DNA of 64,000 nt from a virus, in IMG/VR virus record IMGVR_UViG_3300046787_000508, positions 124,001-188,000 of that record. The stretch is one strand, 5' to 3'. Positions within the stretch are counted from its first letter, which is position 1, and each line of letters starts with the position of its first letter. The position numbers and the translations under genes are program-made. A model generated the notes under the pieces. The model did not search any database. It saw only the letters and a list, made by a program, of their open reading frames with translations, and had not been told where the DNA came from. Shown in pieces: positions 27,125 through 35,261 of the stretch.

Positions 27125-27505
27125 TTATAATTTATTAAAATCTGTAATACCTAACTCCACTCCATTTGAATCGAATAAACCAATTCTATAAGCCGATGGT
27201 GGTAAAGATGAAGTATATACTTTAAGTATATTGTTTCCTGATTTTACTTCAATTTCTTCTTTTGACACAACTTTATTAGTTATGTCAAATATTTTTATTG
27301 TTACTACACCGTTAATTTCGGTCTTAACATTCATTGCAACTTCGCTCGTAACAAACGGAGTTTCTAATTTTATCCCGACTGAATTTTTAATCTGTAATTG
27401 GGGGGTTACAGATACTTCAGGTTCTACTATGAAATCATCTTTGGTACAACCTCCAAGAGTCATAATAATTAACGTAAGAGTTAATAGTTTTTTCATTTTT
27501 GTCAT
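27125..27505 (-). CDS. Lipoprotein
   Basis: 126 residues. Begins MTKMKKLLTLTLIIMTLGGC, a lipoprotein signal peptide with lipobox LGGC; initiation at the internal ATG (MKKLL) is equally possible. The mature part is a beta-sandwich-like domain (VTIKIFDITNKVVSKEEIEV) like the C-terminal sorting-type domains of Bacteroidota secreted proteins. It overlaps the upstream gene by 4 bases. Confidence 0.7.
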   Translation of the reverse strand: MTKMKKLLTLTLIIMTLGGCTKDDFIVEPEVSVTPQLQIKNSVGIKLETPFVTSEVAMNVKTEINGVVTIKIFDITNKVVSKEEIEVKSGNNILKVYTSSLPPSAYRIGLFDSNGVELGITDFNKL

Positions 27506-27849
27506 TTATTAAGGTTTATTATTGTTTTACCAATTTGGTTATTACTATAATCCACCAGTGTTAAATATAAATACTTTGACTGTATGGAATTAGTGTAAAT
27601 TTTCTTTATATTTTCACCGATTTGTCCGTTAAATTTTTCCTTACTAATAACTTGACCGGATTCCTTATCTGTTAAGATTAAAATATATGTTCCCGATGAT
27701 GGTAAATCAAAATGTATTGACTGACCATTTGAAACACTACTTTCGGTAACACTAAAGATATCATCTATAGCCATTACCTCAGGATATGGTAGCTCGGGTT
27801 TAGTACATCCTACTAATAAAATCAACGACATTAATATTAGTTTCTTCAT
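27502..27849 (-). CDS. Lipoprotein
   Basis: 115 residues. Signal peptide and lipobox LLVGC (MKKLILMSLILLVGCTKP). The mature domain resembles that of the next lipoprotein (TYILILTDKESGQVISKEKF), so the two are probably paralogues. Start and stop overlap with both neighbours, so the cluster is translated in series. Confidence 0.7.
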   Translation of the reverse strand: MKKLILMSLILLVGCTKPELPYPEVMAIDDIFSVTESSVSNGQSIHFDLPSSGTYILILTDKESGQVISKEKFNGQIGENIKKIYTNSIQSKYLYLTLVDYSNNQIGKTIINLNK

Positions 27850-30146
27850 TAGTTTACCTTTATTTTTAATTGTGTTCCACTCTTACTTACAGCGTCGGTA
27901 TTCGATATTGAAGTCAATCCCAATATACTACTCAATCCTTGCAATGGTAAGAACGTTATTTTATATTCAGTTGTCTTGTCCAATGTAGTTGAACCATCTG
28001 TTATCAATGAACCCAATGTTATAAATGAACCTCTGTCAGTTCCAAAATTCGTAGGTGTTCCTTTTGTGGTAAATTCCACCTTTTCAAAACTTAATGCGGT
28101 GTTATCGTAGTTTAAATTGAATTGAGTCCCAACCACTTCCTGTTGTAAAGGGTCTAACGTTATTGTTACAACTAACTTACCACCGACATTCTCACCCATT
28201 AGATAAGCGTTTATTTCATTTGACGTTGTTTTTGACGATATGGACATTGTTCTCATTGAATTGGTTGCAACACCACTTATACTTTGTTGTGCTGAATGAG
28301 ATAGATTTATATCCCCCAACCAAGTCACATTAAGATTATACGTATTATTCAATACCCCACTATTCAAATTAAATGGGTATAAACTTCTCGTTGAATTTAA
28401 GACAGTATTCCAATTTGATTTAGTTATTGCATCGTATTCTGATTTACTATATAACTTCATCAAATAAGTTAAAGCAGTGTACTGTGTTATTGGTTGTATA
28501 CCTGTTATGTGTTGTAATAATCTATATGTATCTGCTTCGTTAAATATTCCGTTCCCATCCACATCTGCATTCATAAACTGTATACCTGATGTGAATTCTA
28601 ACCCACTTTGATTCCCAAATATTCCACCATTTGATAATTCTTTAAATGCCAAATAAACATCTGATATTGTAACAACACTATTATATAAAGTGTTTAATTC
28701 AGTTTGATTGTTTGCAATAATGTCAATACCATGTTGTTTGAAACTTTCGATTGGGGTAAATGTAAATTCAGATGTTAATGCATAATAACCTCCACCATTT
28801 CGTATGTTAGATGTAAATGATGAACTATTAAAGTTGAGTGGTGTTGTTGTATAGATGTACACCTCGGTCCAACCATTAGGGTCATAACTACCATAAGTTA
28901 CCGGTCCATTATATAAATCAAATAATTGTAAATTAGTTATTGTAGATGGGTCCGAAATGATACCATTTACCTCCCTACTATCTATCCCAACTCTATACCT
29001 TTGATTATACGTGTCATACTCATAAATCACGCACCATTCCACTTGTCCTGGTGTTGATGATACCTTAATACCTCCATTTGTTATTTTAGCAGTATCCAAA
29101 TCGTTTGTGATATCTACTTTACCCAAACCACTTAATACTCTCGATGTGTTGGTTGTTACACCCCATATATTATTTACATAAGTGTTTGCCTTTGCTGAAA
29201 ATTTAGTTTCATCCACATTACCACCAAAATCAATATTGAATCGTGCGGTTAATACATCTCCATTCGTGTGTGTCGTTGAATTGGTGTAAAATTCGGTAAA
29301 TGTTGCGTTATCTGGATTAGTCCAAGTCCCATATTCAATCACATATGGGTTATTATAATTGGGATGTAAATCATTCCAACAACTTGCACCATTCCATTTT
29401 GCTACGGGGTAATCTTCACTATGGTTACCACCATTTGGTTCACCACCACACCAGTTATTATAAACACCGGGAATATTACCCGCGGTTTGTCCATTCGATG
29501 TTTTCATCACAGTCCCCAATTCAGGACCATCATCAATCACCCAAGTCCCGTCAATTACTTTATCCGTTGCCGCAAACCATATGTTAGATTGTGGTACATT
29601 TGCTCTAATAAATGATTCCTCATCTGCAGATGTTAGAGTTAGTAGATACCCTTCTTGACCTTTGAATGTAGTGGCATGTGCATTTGTTTTTGCCACGGGA
29701 TAGTAAGCACCAATTGACACTGGTTTGTAAAAGTGTCCATTTACACCATTGTAATAATAACCCGTTGGATTAATCGTTGCAGCTACTGATAATTTTACAT
29801 TACCTTTATTTACACCTGTGTTCACTTTTAACGTAGTTAATGCGGTATTAATATTTGTCATCGTACCCGTCACAACTAAACGAGTTTTATTACCCGACAA
29901 CGTAAAACCACTTGCGGCTGTTAATCCTGTTGTTGTTGTTAAATAAAATGTTGTACCTGTTGGATATTCCACTAAACTAATCGATGCAAGTATCACATCG
30001 GTCGTTGAAAAACCAATTAATGAAAATCCACTAGCATCTTGTCCCGTTGTAGATGGTATAAACGATTTAGAGTCCGGAGCAGATACACTCTGTCCGAACC
30101 CTAAAAATGATGTTAATAGTAATAATATTACTAATATTTTACGCAT
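27849..30146 (-). CDS. Secreted protein with C-type lectin, dockerin-like and cohesin-like regions
   Basis: 765 residues from the ATG at 30146, 1 base after the upstream stop. Signal peptide (MRKILVILLLLTSFLGFGQ). A C-type-lectin domain spans ~125-275: YYPVAKTNAHATTFKGQEGY, WCGGEPNGGNHSEDYP, and SCWND with paired Cys; EPN is the usual sugar-binding signature. A calcium-type dockerin-like segment (DVDGNGIFNEADTYRLLQHI) lies at ~540, and the C-terminal ~120 residues look like a cohesin (GTQFNLNYDNTALSFEKVEF). Probably binds carbohydrate outside the cell. Confidence 0.75.
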   Translation of the reverse strand: MRKILVILLLLTSFLGFGQSVSAPDSKSFIPSTTGQDASGFSLIGFSTTDVILASISLVEYPTGTTFYLTTTTGLTAASGFTLSGNKTRLVVTGTMTNINTALTTLKVNTGVNKGNVKLSVAATINPTGYYYNGVNGHFYKPVSIGAYYPVAKTNAHATTFKGQEGYLLTLTSADEESFIRANVPQSNIWFAATDKVIDGTWVIDDGPELGTVMKTSNGQTAGNIPGVYNNWCGGEPNGGNHSEDYPVAKWNGASCWNDLHPNYNNPYVIEYGTWTNPDNATFTEFYTNSTTHTNGDVLTARFNIDFGGNVDETKFSAKANTYVNNIWGVTTNTSRVLSGLGKVDITNDLDTAKITNGGIKVSSTPGQVEWCVIYEYDTYNQRYRVGIDSREVNGIISDPSTITNLQLFDLYNGPVTYGSYDPNGWTEVYIYTTTPLNFNSSSFTSNIRNGGGYYALTSEFTFTPIESFKQHGIDIIANNQTELNTLYNSVVTISDVYLAFKELSNGGIFGNQSGLEFTSGIQFMNADVDGNGIFNEADTYRLLQHITGIQPITQYTALTYLMKLYSKSEYDAITKSNWNTVLNSTRSLYPFNLNSGVLNNTYNLNVTWLGDINLSHSAQQSISGVATNSMRTMSISSKTTSNEINAYLMGENVGGKLVVTITLDPLQQEVVGTQFNLNYDNTALSFEKVEFTTKGTPTNFGTDRGSFITLGSLITDGSTTLDKTTEYKITFLPLQGLSSILGLTSISNTDAVSKSGTQLKIKVN

Positions 30147-30147
30147 G

Positions 30148-31812
30148 TTATTCAATAACTAAATTTATTTTTTCACCTTTAGAATCAATAGCATCCGATA
30201 GAACAAAATAAAACAATCCCGCAGTGTTTGTTAAATTTGTTTTAGGAGTAAAAATCAACTTATACGGTGTACCTGTTTTTATTCTTGCGGTTTTTAATTG
30301 GTCAATAGAACCAAATGTTAATCTACCATTATCATGAGTTGAGAAGTTTGTAATTGTACTTCCCGCATTGAAAACAACTTCATCTAATGTTAATTTTGAT
30401 TCGTCATAATTCATAATAACCTGTAAACCTGCCAAATCCGACTTAGTCAAATTCGTCAATAATACAACTTTCCCATTTTCAATTTTAGATACCACACTTA
30501 AAGTTGCGGTTTCTAAAGTTTTTGACGTATATGATAAAGTTCCGTATGTTGACATAGTTCTATTCATTGTAACCACATTAGTGTTTACCGAATTAACATA
30601 GTTTCCACTAGCAATTCTACTACTAATTTCACTTGGCGATGATGAGTGTGACCAATCTAAATCTCCACCCCAAGCGTAAACCATATCAACAACTTGAGTT
30701 GGAGTGGTTATGGTTACGTCATTTTTAACAATCCCATCTAACCAACCTTGGTTTAATAAACCACTATACCATCTTACTGAGGTTGATGTAGATTTAGGGA
30801 TAAATGCGTTTGTTGATACATCTATACCCATAACATGTGAAAACATATAATATGAGTCCGATTCACTAAATGCCGTTTTATTGAATGTTATTAAACCAAC
30901 TTTCTTTTCTAAAGCAGGATACGTAAAGAAATTAGTGGTACCACTTATATCAGTTTGTGAGATACCTAAAAATGCCTTATAAGCATCTGACACCGTTACA
31001 ATATTATTCATAAATGATTTCTGATTGGCAGGTGCAACAAATACACCGAATTCATCACCTACTTTTACTTCAGTAGTGAATAACGCCTCTCCTGTCCCAT
31101 CTAATTGTTTAACTGCAATAGGTTGTTGAGTCCAATCAATTTGTTTAGTTCCGTCTGTTTTTAATTTCATTAATTGAACACTATGGTCTGTTATGTTCGT
31201 ATATGAAGATGGAAATAAAACTCTAACTTTAAATTGGGAAGTGTTACCGACAACGTTAGTTAATGAAATCCCATCCGTTGATGTGGTAATTGGTGATATA
31301 TATAAACCCGCGGCATCAATTGAATATGATAAATCTAATTTATGAATATTATTATATGTGTTTTGGTCTTTTATAATATATTTTTGAGTTGCCAACAAAC
31401 CGTCAATTGAATTATCGGTTCTCTGTAATGTAATTTGACCAACATTCCAATCAGGGTTCGATAAATAATTCCAAGGAGTTGTTGTATATTGACCATACAA
31501 TGATTTAGAGTCAACATTCTGAGATGGTGTAAATGAATAATTATTCCACCCAGTATAATAAGTTTGAACTGATGACCCTTGATTATATGTGGTTGATAGG
31601 TAACTTAAAGCCTTATTATTATATTGATATCTTAACCAAAAGTAACGAGGTGTTGTAATTGGGTTTGAACCCTTGATTACGGTGTATTTTATAGTTAACG
31701 TATCACCAACCTTATATGAAGATTGTGTTACTACAGATTGATTGATTGTTAATTGTGCGAACGTTGAAAATGATATTAAAAACGTCCCAAGTAAAAATAA
31801 TATTTTTTTCAT
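30148..31812 (-). CDS. Secreted cohesin-like protein
   Basis: 554 residues. Signal peptide MKKILFLLGTFLISFSTFAQ. The central region has a dockerin-like helix pair (FSESDSYYMFSHVMGI) and the C-terminal ~110 residues match the cohesin-like end of the next gene (LAGLQVIMNYDESKLTLDEV). The N-terminal ~240 residues are beta-rich. The two proteins share layout and may assemble together. Start is one base after the CsgG-like gene stop. Confidence 0.68.
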   Translation of the reverse strand: MKKILFLLGTFLISFSTFAQLTINQSVVTQSSYKVGDTLTIKYTVIKGSNPITTPRYFWLRYQYNNKALSYLSTTYNQGSSVQTYYTGWNNYSFTPSQNVDSKSLYGQYTTTPWNYLSNPDWNVGQITLQRTDNSIDGLLATQKYIIKDQNTYNNIHKLDLSYSIDAAGLYISPITTSTDGISLTNVVGNTSQFKVRVLFPSSYTNITDHSVQLMKLKTDGTKQIDWTQQPIAVKQLDGTGEALFTTEVKVGDEFGVFVAPANQKSFMNNIVTVSDAYKAFLGISQTDISGTTNFFTYPALEKKVGLITFNKTAFSESDSYYMFSHVMGIDVSTNAFIPKSTSTSVRWYSGLLNQGWLDGIVKNDVTITTPTQVVDMVYAWGGDLDWSHSSSPSEISSRIASGNYVNSVNTNVVTMNRTMSTYGTLSYTSKTLETATLSVVSKIENGKVVLLTNLTKSDLAGLQVIMNYDESKLTLDEVVFNAGSTITNFSTHDNGRLTFGSIDQLKTARIKTGTPYKLIFTPKTNLTNTAGLFYFVLSDAIDSKGEKINLVIE

Positions 31813-31813
31813 T

Positions 31814-32353
31814 TTATTTCGTGTTTGTGAATATTTTATTAATTAATGACACACATGTCTTTTTAATTGCAGAAGACAATGCTTGTTGGTTTACTTTATC
31901 ACTACCTGAATCGGTAATTAATGTTGATGTAGAAATTTCGCTACTTGATTCCTCAGCAACGGCATCCTTTATCTTTTTCCCATCTTTGTCAGTTAAAAAA
32001 CCACGCATAACAACTAATGTCTCCTCAACATCAGAATGGAATACGGAAACATTTCTTTTGGTTCTATTAACATCAAAGTAAAGTAGTTCAGCCCTAAAAA
32101 TGTAATCAGCGTTTTCAGGACTCTCAACAATAACATAATCTTTTTCTTGAAGAATTTCTTGAAAGATATTCTTTACCCCAAATCCAAGGTTACGATTATT
32201 GGTGAGTTTACCAATTTTAATTTTATTCTCAACACCTGAAACGTAGACTGATTTCGTCTCATCTATTGGTCTTAACACGTCTACGAAGAACGCAAACGTG
32301 AAAAGATACAATAAGGGCAGTAGAGATACATTGAGTCTCTTTATTTTTGTCAT
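31814..32353 (-). CDS. CsgG-like or related membrane-anchored protein
   Basis: 179 residues from the ATG at 32353; an upstream ATG is rejected because a TATTTATTAGT box lies between. The N-terminus MTKIKRLNVSLLPLLYLFTF is a signal anchor. GKLTNNRNLGFGVKNIFQEI, a NADYIFRAELLYFDV strand and TSTLITDSGSDKVNQQALSS resemble the curli-assembly (CsgG) fold in reduced form. It heads the secreted-protein operon. Confidence 0.5.
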   Translation of the reverse strand: MTKIKRLNVSLLPLLYLFTFAFFVDVLRPIDETKSVYVSGVENKIKIGKLTNNRNLGFGVKNIFQEILQEKDYVIVESPENADYIFRAELLYFDVNRTKRNVSVFHSDVEETLVVMRGFLTDKDGKKIKDAVAEESSSEISTSTLITDSGSDKVNQQALSSAIKKTCVSLINKIFTNTK

Positions 32354-32357
32354 ACTA

Positions 32358-32364
32358 ATAAATA
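32358..32364 (-). promoter_or_regulatory. TATTTAT box heading the secreted-protein operon
   Basis: TATTTATTAGT followed immediately by the ATG at 32353, identical to the terminase gene arrangement. Confidence 0.5.
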
Positions 32365-32417
32365 TCATCTATTAGTCAACTGATTATAAAAAAAAATAAA
32401 AATATTTTAATCTTTTC

Positions 32418-32448
32418 TTGTTTATTACAATACTTATTGTTACCTTTG
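32418..32448 (+). promoter_or_regulatory. Bacteroidota-type promoter
   Basis: TTG at 32418, 20-nt spacer, TACCTTTG at 32441-32448. It drives the mini-gene at 32478 and possibly, past the terminator, the first tRNA block. Confidence 0.7.
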
Positions 32449-32477
32449 TACTATAAATCAAAGGAAAAAAAAATTCA

Positions 32478-32576
32478 ATGAGACAATTTACACATACAAT
32501 GTCGTTTACAATCTGTTCAAAATGGGCGGATGAGCGTTCTATGTCCTATAGTCTCGGAATTGATGAATTAAGTTAA
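32478..32576 (+). CDS. Mini-gene of 32 residues
   Basis: A 32-residue frame (MRQFTHTMSFTICSKWADER and then SMSYSLGIDELS) enclosed by its own host-type promoter and a strong terminator at 32600. The layout matches the 35-residue mini-gene at 37721, and both end with a similar SY..../D..E stretch. It may be a small takeover protein or a regulatory leader. Nothing else is known. Confidence 0.5.
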   Translation: MRQFTHTMSFTICSKWADERSMSYSLGIDELS

Positions 32577-32599
32577 AAGTAAATTAACTAATAATATTA

Positions 32600-32632
32600 A
32601 AACCCTGAGACTTATAATCTCAGGGTTTTTTG
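32600..32632 (+). terminator. Strong terminator before the tRNA block
   Basis: AACCCTGAGA-cttata-aTCTCAGGGTT followed by TTTT. Confidence 0.85.
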
Positions 32633-32636
32633 TTTT

Positions 32637-32706
32637 GGGCCTGATGTCAACGGCAGACCACCTGATTTGCAATCAGAGTGTTTGGGTTCGATTCCCACAG
32701 TGTCCA
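32637..32706 (+). tRNA. tRNA-Ala (TGC)
   Basis: Anticodon arm CTGA-TTTGCAA-TCAG gives TGC; T arm with TTCGATT. The acceptor stem is weak (several mismatches). A frame-shifted reading would give Cys (GCA), but the Thr tRNA at 39824 has the same arm layout and supports TGC. Confidence 0.65.
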
Positions 32707-32712
32707 CAAATT

Positions 32713-32784
32713 GGAATATAGCTCAGTTGGTTAGAGCGTCATCCTGATACGGTGAATGTCGATGGTTCGAGTCCATCTATTCCA
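32713..32784 (+). tRNA. tRNA-Ile (GAT)
   Basis: Complete cloverleaf; anticodon loop CTGATAC; T loop TTCGAGT; CCA not encoded. Confidence 0.9.
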
Positions 32785-32792
32785 ACAACAAT

Positions 32793-32865
32793 GGTGATGT
32801 AGCTCAGATGGTAGAGCGCTACCCTGAAGAGGTAGGCGTCGGCGGTTCGAGTCCGTCCATCACCA
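32793..32865 (+). tRNA. tRNA-Phe (GAA)
   Basis: Complete cloverleaf; anticodon arm CTACC-CTGAAGA-GGTAG. Confidence 0.93.
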
Positions 32866-32869
32866 CAAT

Positions 32870-32943
32870 GACCTCGTAGCTCAGTTGGTTAGAGCACCTC
32901 ACTTTTAATGAGGGAGTCAATGGTTCGAGTCCATTCGGGGTCA
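32870..32943 (+). tRNA. tRNA-Lys (TTT)
   Basis: Complete cloverleaf; anticodon loop CTTTTAA; acceptor GACCTCG/CGGGGTC. Confidence 0.93.
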
Positions 32944-32949
32944 CAATAT

Positions 32950-33021
32950 GCTGCGGTAGTGAAGAGGTTAACACGTATCACTTTCTATGATAAGGCCGGG
33001 GTTCGATTCCCCGTCGCAGTA
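32950..33021 (+). tRNA. tRNA-Glu (TTC)
   Basis: Anticodon arm TATCA-CTTTCTA-TGATA; T arm CCGGGG-type stem with TTCGATT. A second Glu (TTC) gene is at 36351. Confidence 0.88.
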
Positions 33022-33027
33022 CAAAAT

Positions 33028-33096
33028 ACAAATTAGGCTAAGGTAGCCAAATGGTCTCCAAAACCATAGGAGAAAGTTCGATTCTTTCAATTTGTG
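33028..33096 (+). tRNA. tRNA-Trp (CCA)
   Basis: Acceptor ACAAATT/AATTTGT perfect; anticodon arm ATGGT-CTCCAAA-ACCAT. Confidence 0.9.
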
Positions 33097-33152
33097 CAAA
33101 ATATAAATTATGAAAAAGAAATTTGATATGCATTAGGTTAAATTCCTAATAT

Positions 33153-33374
33153 ATGAAACCGTTCAAAAACAAAGTAAGTCAAACGACAACTCACAACAAA
33201 GAGTATAAAATAGTAACAAACGATAAATTCGACCCATATTGGGATGAAGGATATAATTTTTATCCGAGATATCGTAGAGGGTATAAGAACCCAAATAAAT
33301 GTATAATGAGTTTTCAAATTAGAATGTATCGAACTTGGAAACATAATAGAAAAACACAATGGAGAATAATGTAG
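33153..33374 (+). CDS. Hypothetical basic protein between tRNA blocks
   Basis: 73 residues, rich in Tyr/Arg/Asn (FDPYWDEGYNFYPRYRRGYK). Overlaps the next gene by 16 bases. A preceding 9-codon frame (33110-33136, MKKKFDMH then TAG) is in another frame and may be a leader. Function unknown. Confidence 0.55.
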   Translation: MKPFKNKVSQTTTHNKEYKIVTNDKFDPYWDEGYNFYPRYRRGYKNPNKCIMSFQIRMYRTWKHNRKTQWRIM

Positions 33375-33781
33375 AGGGATTTAAGTTAAAGGCCGAAGCT
33401 CAACTTATCCAAATCAGAGAGGAAAGAAAAAAGAGGGTAAAGGAGTATTGGGAAAATCTCCCCAAGATTGTTACTCCAAACGATGTCCCTGAATTACCAA
33501 GAGTAGATATTCAGGAATGGAAAGATTTCTACGTCCCAAAATTAATTGAGGCGGGAGCAATTGGTAAGGACGATTTGATTGAAGGTCAAATTTACATTGG
33601 TGAACATAGAAGAGCGAATGTTGCTAAATGGAACGGAAATGAATTCATTTACAATAGAGAGAAATTTGGAAACGTTTATGAAGATAAATGTAACCACTTT
33701 GAAGATGATGATGGGTTCGCTTTATTTGTTCCAATTAGATTTGGTACTGAGGAAGAATATAAGCAAAATTGTTTACAATAA
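33359..33781 (+). CDS. Hypothetical protein between tRNA blocks
   Basis: 140 residues, acidic. IEGQIYIGEHRRANVAKWNG-type strand pattern in the middle and a highly charged helical N-terminus. No recognised motif. It probably overlaps and couples with the gene before it. Confidence 0.65.
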   Translation: MENNVEGFKLKAEAQLIQIREERKKRVKEYWENLPKIVTPNDVPELPRVDIQEWKDFYVPKLIEAGAIGKDDLIEGQIYIGEHRRANVAKWNGNEFIYNREKFGNVYEDKCNHFEDDDGFALFVPIRFGTEEEYKQNCLQ

Positions 33782-33790
33782 ACAATAAAG

Positions 33791-33862
33791 GGTCTCTTGG
33801 TGTAACGGATAACACGGAACACTACGAATGTTTTGTTAAAGGTTCGAATCCTTTAGAGACCT
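33791..33862 (+). tRNA. tRNA-Arg (ACG)
   Basis: Acceptor GGTCTCT/AGAGACC perfect; anticodon loop CTACGAA. Confidence 0.9.
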
Positions 33863-33869
33863 CAAATAA

Positions 33870-33941
33870 GTCAGGTTGACCGAGTTGGTAAGGTGAAGGT
33901 CTGCAAAACCTTTTACGTTGGTTCGAATCCAACACTTGACT
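33870..33941 (+). tRNA. tRNA-Cys (GCA)
   Basis: Anticodon arm AAGGT-CTGCAAA-ACCTT; acceptor GTCAGGT/ACTTGAC with one wobble. Confidence 0.92.
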
Positions 33942-33950
33942 CTAATATAT

Positions 33951-34024
33951 GGTGATTGTAGCTGAAATGGTAAAGCACCTGATTGTGGTTCAGGCGATTG
34001 TGGGTTCGATTCCCACCTTTCACA
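33951..34024 (+). tRNA. tRNA-His (GTG)
   Basis: Anticodon arm CCTGA-TTGTGGT-TCAGG; the extra 5' G expected for His is available. Confidence 0.85.
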
Positions 34025-34031
34025 CAAAAAT

Positions 34032-34112
34032 TGCGGGATGTCAGAAGATGGTATCTGGGGAGTCTCATAAGCTCTTGCGTAAGCCTCGTGGGTTCGAGTC
34101 CCACTCCCGCAA
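34032..34112 (+). tRNA. tRNA with CAT anticodon and long variable arm
   Basis: Acceptor TGCGGGA/TCCCGCA is perfect and the T arm normal. The anticodon loop CTCATAA gives CAT, but the variable region (TTGCGTAAGCC) is long with a CTT/AAG mini-stem, like class II tRNAs (Leu, Ser). The amino acid is therefore uncertain: Met, Ile (modified C) or an altered Leu/Ser tRNA. Confidence 0.7.
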
Positions 34113-34150
34113 CCATTTACAATGATATTTATATTCGGTAAATTATTACT

Positions 34151-34969
34151 ATGGAGTATAAATGTCAATATTGTAATGAAATGTTTGTTTTTGAAAAAAA
34201 ACAACAAGCGGGAGCTCACGTAACTAACTGTTCTATGAATCCCAAAAAAAAATTAATGACCGAGAAAAGGTTATTAAGTAAGGACCAAGTAAAAATAGAT
34301 AGAGTATTAAATTGTGAAAGATGTAATCAGGAATATACAATTAATATAACCAACCATCTATTCTCAATTGGTGATTATAAAAAACATTGTTCAAGAAAAT
34401 GTGCAAACAGTAGAACACAAAAAGAAGAAACAAAAAATAAAATATCGGAATCGGTTAAAATGTGGTTTGAAAAACCTGAAGTTAAAATAAAATTATTAAA
34501 AGATAAATCAAAATATAGAAGAAATAGAAAATGTCCATCTTGTAATGATGATTTTTTAACATTAAAATCGTCAAAACAAAAATATTGTTCATTGAAATGT
34601 GCAGGTTCCGCCGGAGGTAAAAACTCTAAACAGGGGAAAAGGAGTTTAAATGAAATTATGTTTTTTGAATTATGTAGTGAACATTTTGAAGGTGTAATGT
34701 CAAACGAAAACGCGTTTAATGGTTGGGACGCTGATGTTATTCTACCAAATGAAAAAATTGCAGTTTTATGGAATGGAATTTGGCACTATAAAAAAATAAT
34801 GAAAAAACATTCATTAACCCAAGTTCAAAATAGGGATATGATTAAAATAAAGGAAATAAAAAAATTAGGGTTTAAACCATATATAATAAAAGATATGGGT
34901 TCACATAATCCAGAGTTTGTGAATGAACAATTTATTATTTTTAAAAAATATTTAGAAAATATTTTGTAA
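34151..34969 (+). CDS. Zinc-finger homing-endonuclease-like protein (Vsr/EDxHD type)
   Basis: 272 residues. Three Cys-rich zinc-finger parts (CQYCNEMF...; CERCNQEY...HCSRKC; CPSCNDDF...YCSLKC, to ~157) precede a Vsr-like nuclease core: GKRSLNEIMFFELC, WDADVILPNEKIAVLWNGIW and HYKKI...QNRDMIKIKEIKKLGF. This family includes free-standing homing endonucleases. Its place inside the tRNA block suggests a selfish insertion. A TATTTATA box is just upstream. Confidence 0.75.
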   Translation: MEYKCQYCNEMFVFEKKQQAGAHVTNCSMNPKKKLMTEKRLLSKDQVKIDRVLNCERCNQEYTINITNHLFSIGDYKKHCSRKCANSRTQKEETKNKISESVKMWFEKPEVKIKLLKDKSKYRRNRKCPSCNDDFLTLKSSKQKYCSLKCAGSAGGKNSKQGKRSLNEIMFFELCSEHFEGVMSNENAFNGWDADVILPNEKIAVLWNGIWHYKKIMKKHSLTQVQNRDMIKIKEIKKLGFKPYIIKDMGSHNPEFVNEQFIIFKKYLENIL

Positions 34970-34993
34970 ATTAAAAAATAAATATTACATTTG
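34964..34993 (+). promoter_or_regulatory. Bacteroidota-type promoter for the initiator tRNA block
   Basis: TTG at 34964, 19-nt spacer, TACATTTG at 34986-34993, 31 bases before the initiator tRNA. Confidence 0.75.
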
Positions 34994-35024
34994 TACAAGA
35001 ATTAAATGTTCATTGAAAATATAT

Positions 35025-35096
35025 CGCAGGGTAGAGCAGTGGTAGCTCGGGAGGCTCATAACCTCTAGGTCGTCAGTTCGAATCTGGCCCCTGCAA
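35025..35096 (+). tRNA. Initiator tRNA-fMet (CAT)
   Basis: The 5' C cannot pair with the 3' A (C1-A72 mismatch), the hallmark of bacterial initiator tRNA; the body closely follows the initiator pattern (AGAGCAGTGGTAGCTCG, CTCATAA loop, CCCCTGCAA end). The anticodon stem GGAGG/CCTCT has two rather than three consecutive G-C pairs at the loop. Confidence 0.88.
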
Positions 35097-35098
35097 CA

Positions 35099-35144
35099 AA
35101 ACATAAGATTAATTACCTTATGTATGGAAGGTTCGAAACTTCCG
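35099..35144 (+). ncRNA. Two hairpins, the second with a T-loop-like sequence
   Basis: ACATAAG/CTTATGT (7 bp perfect) followed by GGAAG-GTTCGAAA-CTTCC, which imitates a tRNA T arm without a tRNA around it. Confidence 0.45.
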
Positions 35145-35145
35145 A

Positions 35146-35259
35146 TTGATTATGGTGTAAAGGTGCACGGCAGAACGGAGTAGGAATACGAAAAGCATTG
35201 AGCTTTCGTCGGTTCCGAAAGGGGAAACAGGATTATGGTTCGAATCCATTTTAGTCAAC
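35146..35259 (+). ncRNA. Oversized tRNA-like RNA (Gln-like)
   Basis: About 114 nt. Acceptor TTGATTA/TAGTCAA, Gln-type D region (ATGGTGTAAAGGT) and T arm ATGG-TTCGAAT-CCAT are intact, but the middle ~65 nt does not form a standard anticodon arm; it holds a long hairpin around CGAAAAGCATTGAGCTTTCG whose loop contains TTG. Either an interrupted or degenerate tRNA-Gln or a tRNA mimic. Confidence 0.55.
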
Positions 35260-35261
35260 TA

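Noticed and set aside
27849-30146. Diversity-generating retroelement target (C-type lectin)
   Set aside because: The lectin domain is N-terminal, no reverse transcriptase or template repeat is seen in the window.
32339-32368. Upstream ATG of the gene starting at 32353
   Set aside because: The TATTTAT box lies between it and the MTKI start, so the shorter form is preferred.
33110-33136. 9-codon frame ending in TAG (MKKKFDMH)
   Set aside because: Could be a suppressor-read leader, but it is out of frame with the next gene and too short to support as a gene.
33836-34219. Minus-strand reading frame of 127 codons
   Set aside because: It runs antisense over four tRNA genes and its sequence is just their complement; similar shadows at 35251-35532, 37469-37789, 38610-38980, 39741-39968, 43099-43341 and 47399-47593 were dropped for the same reason.
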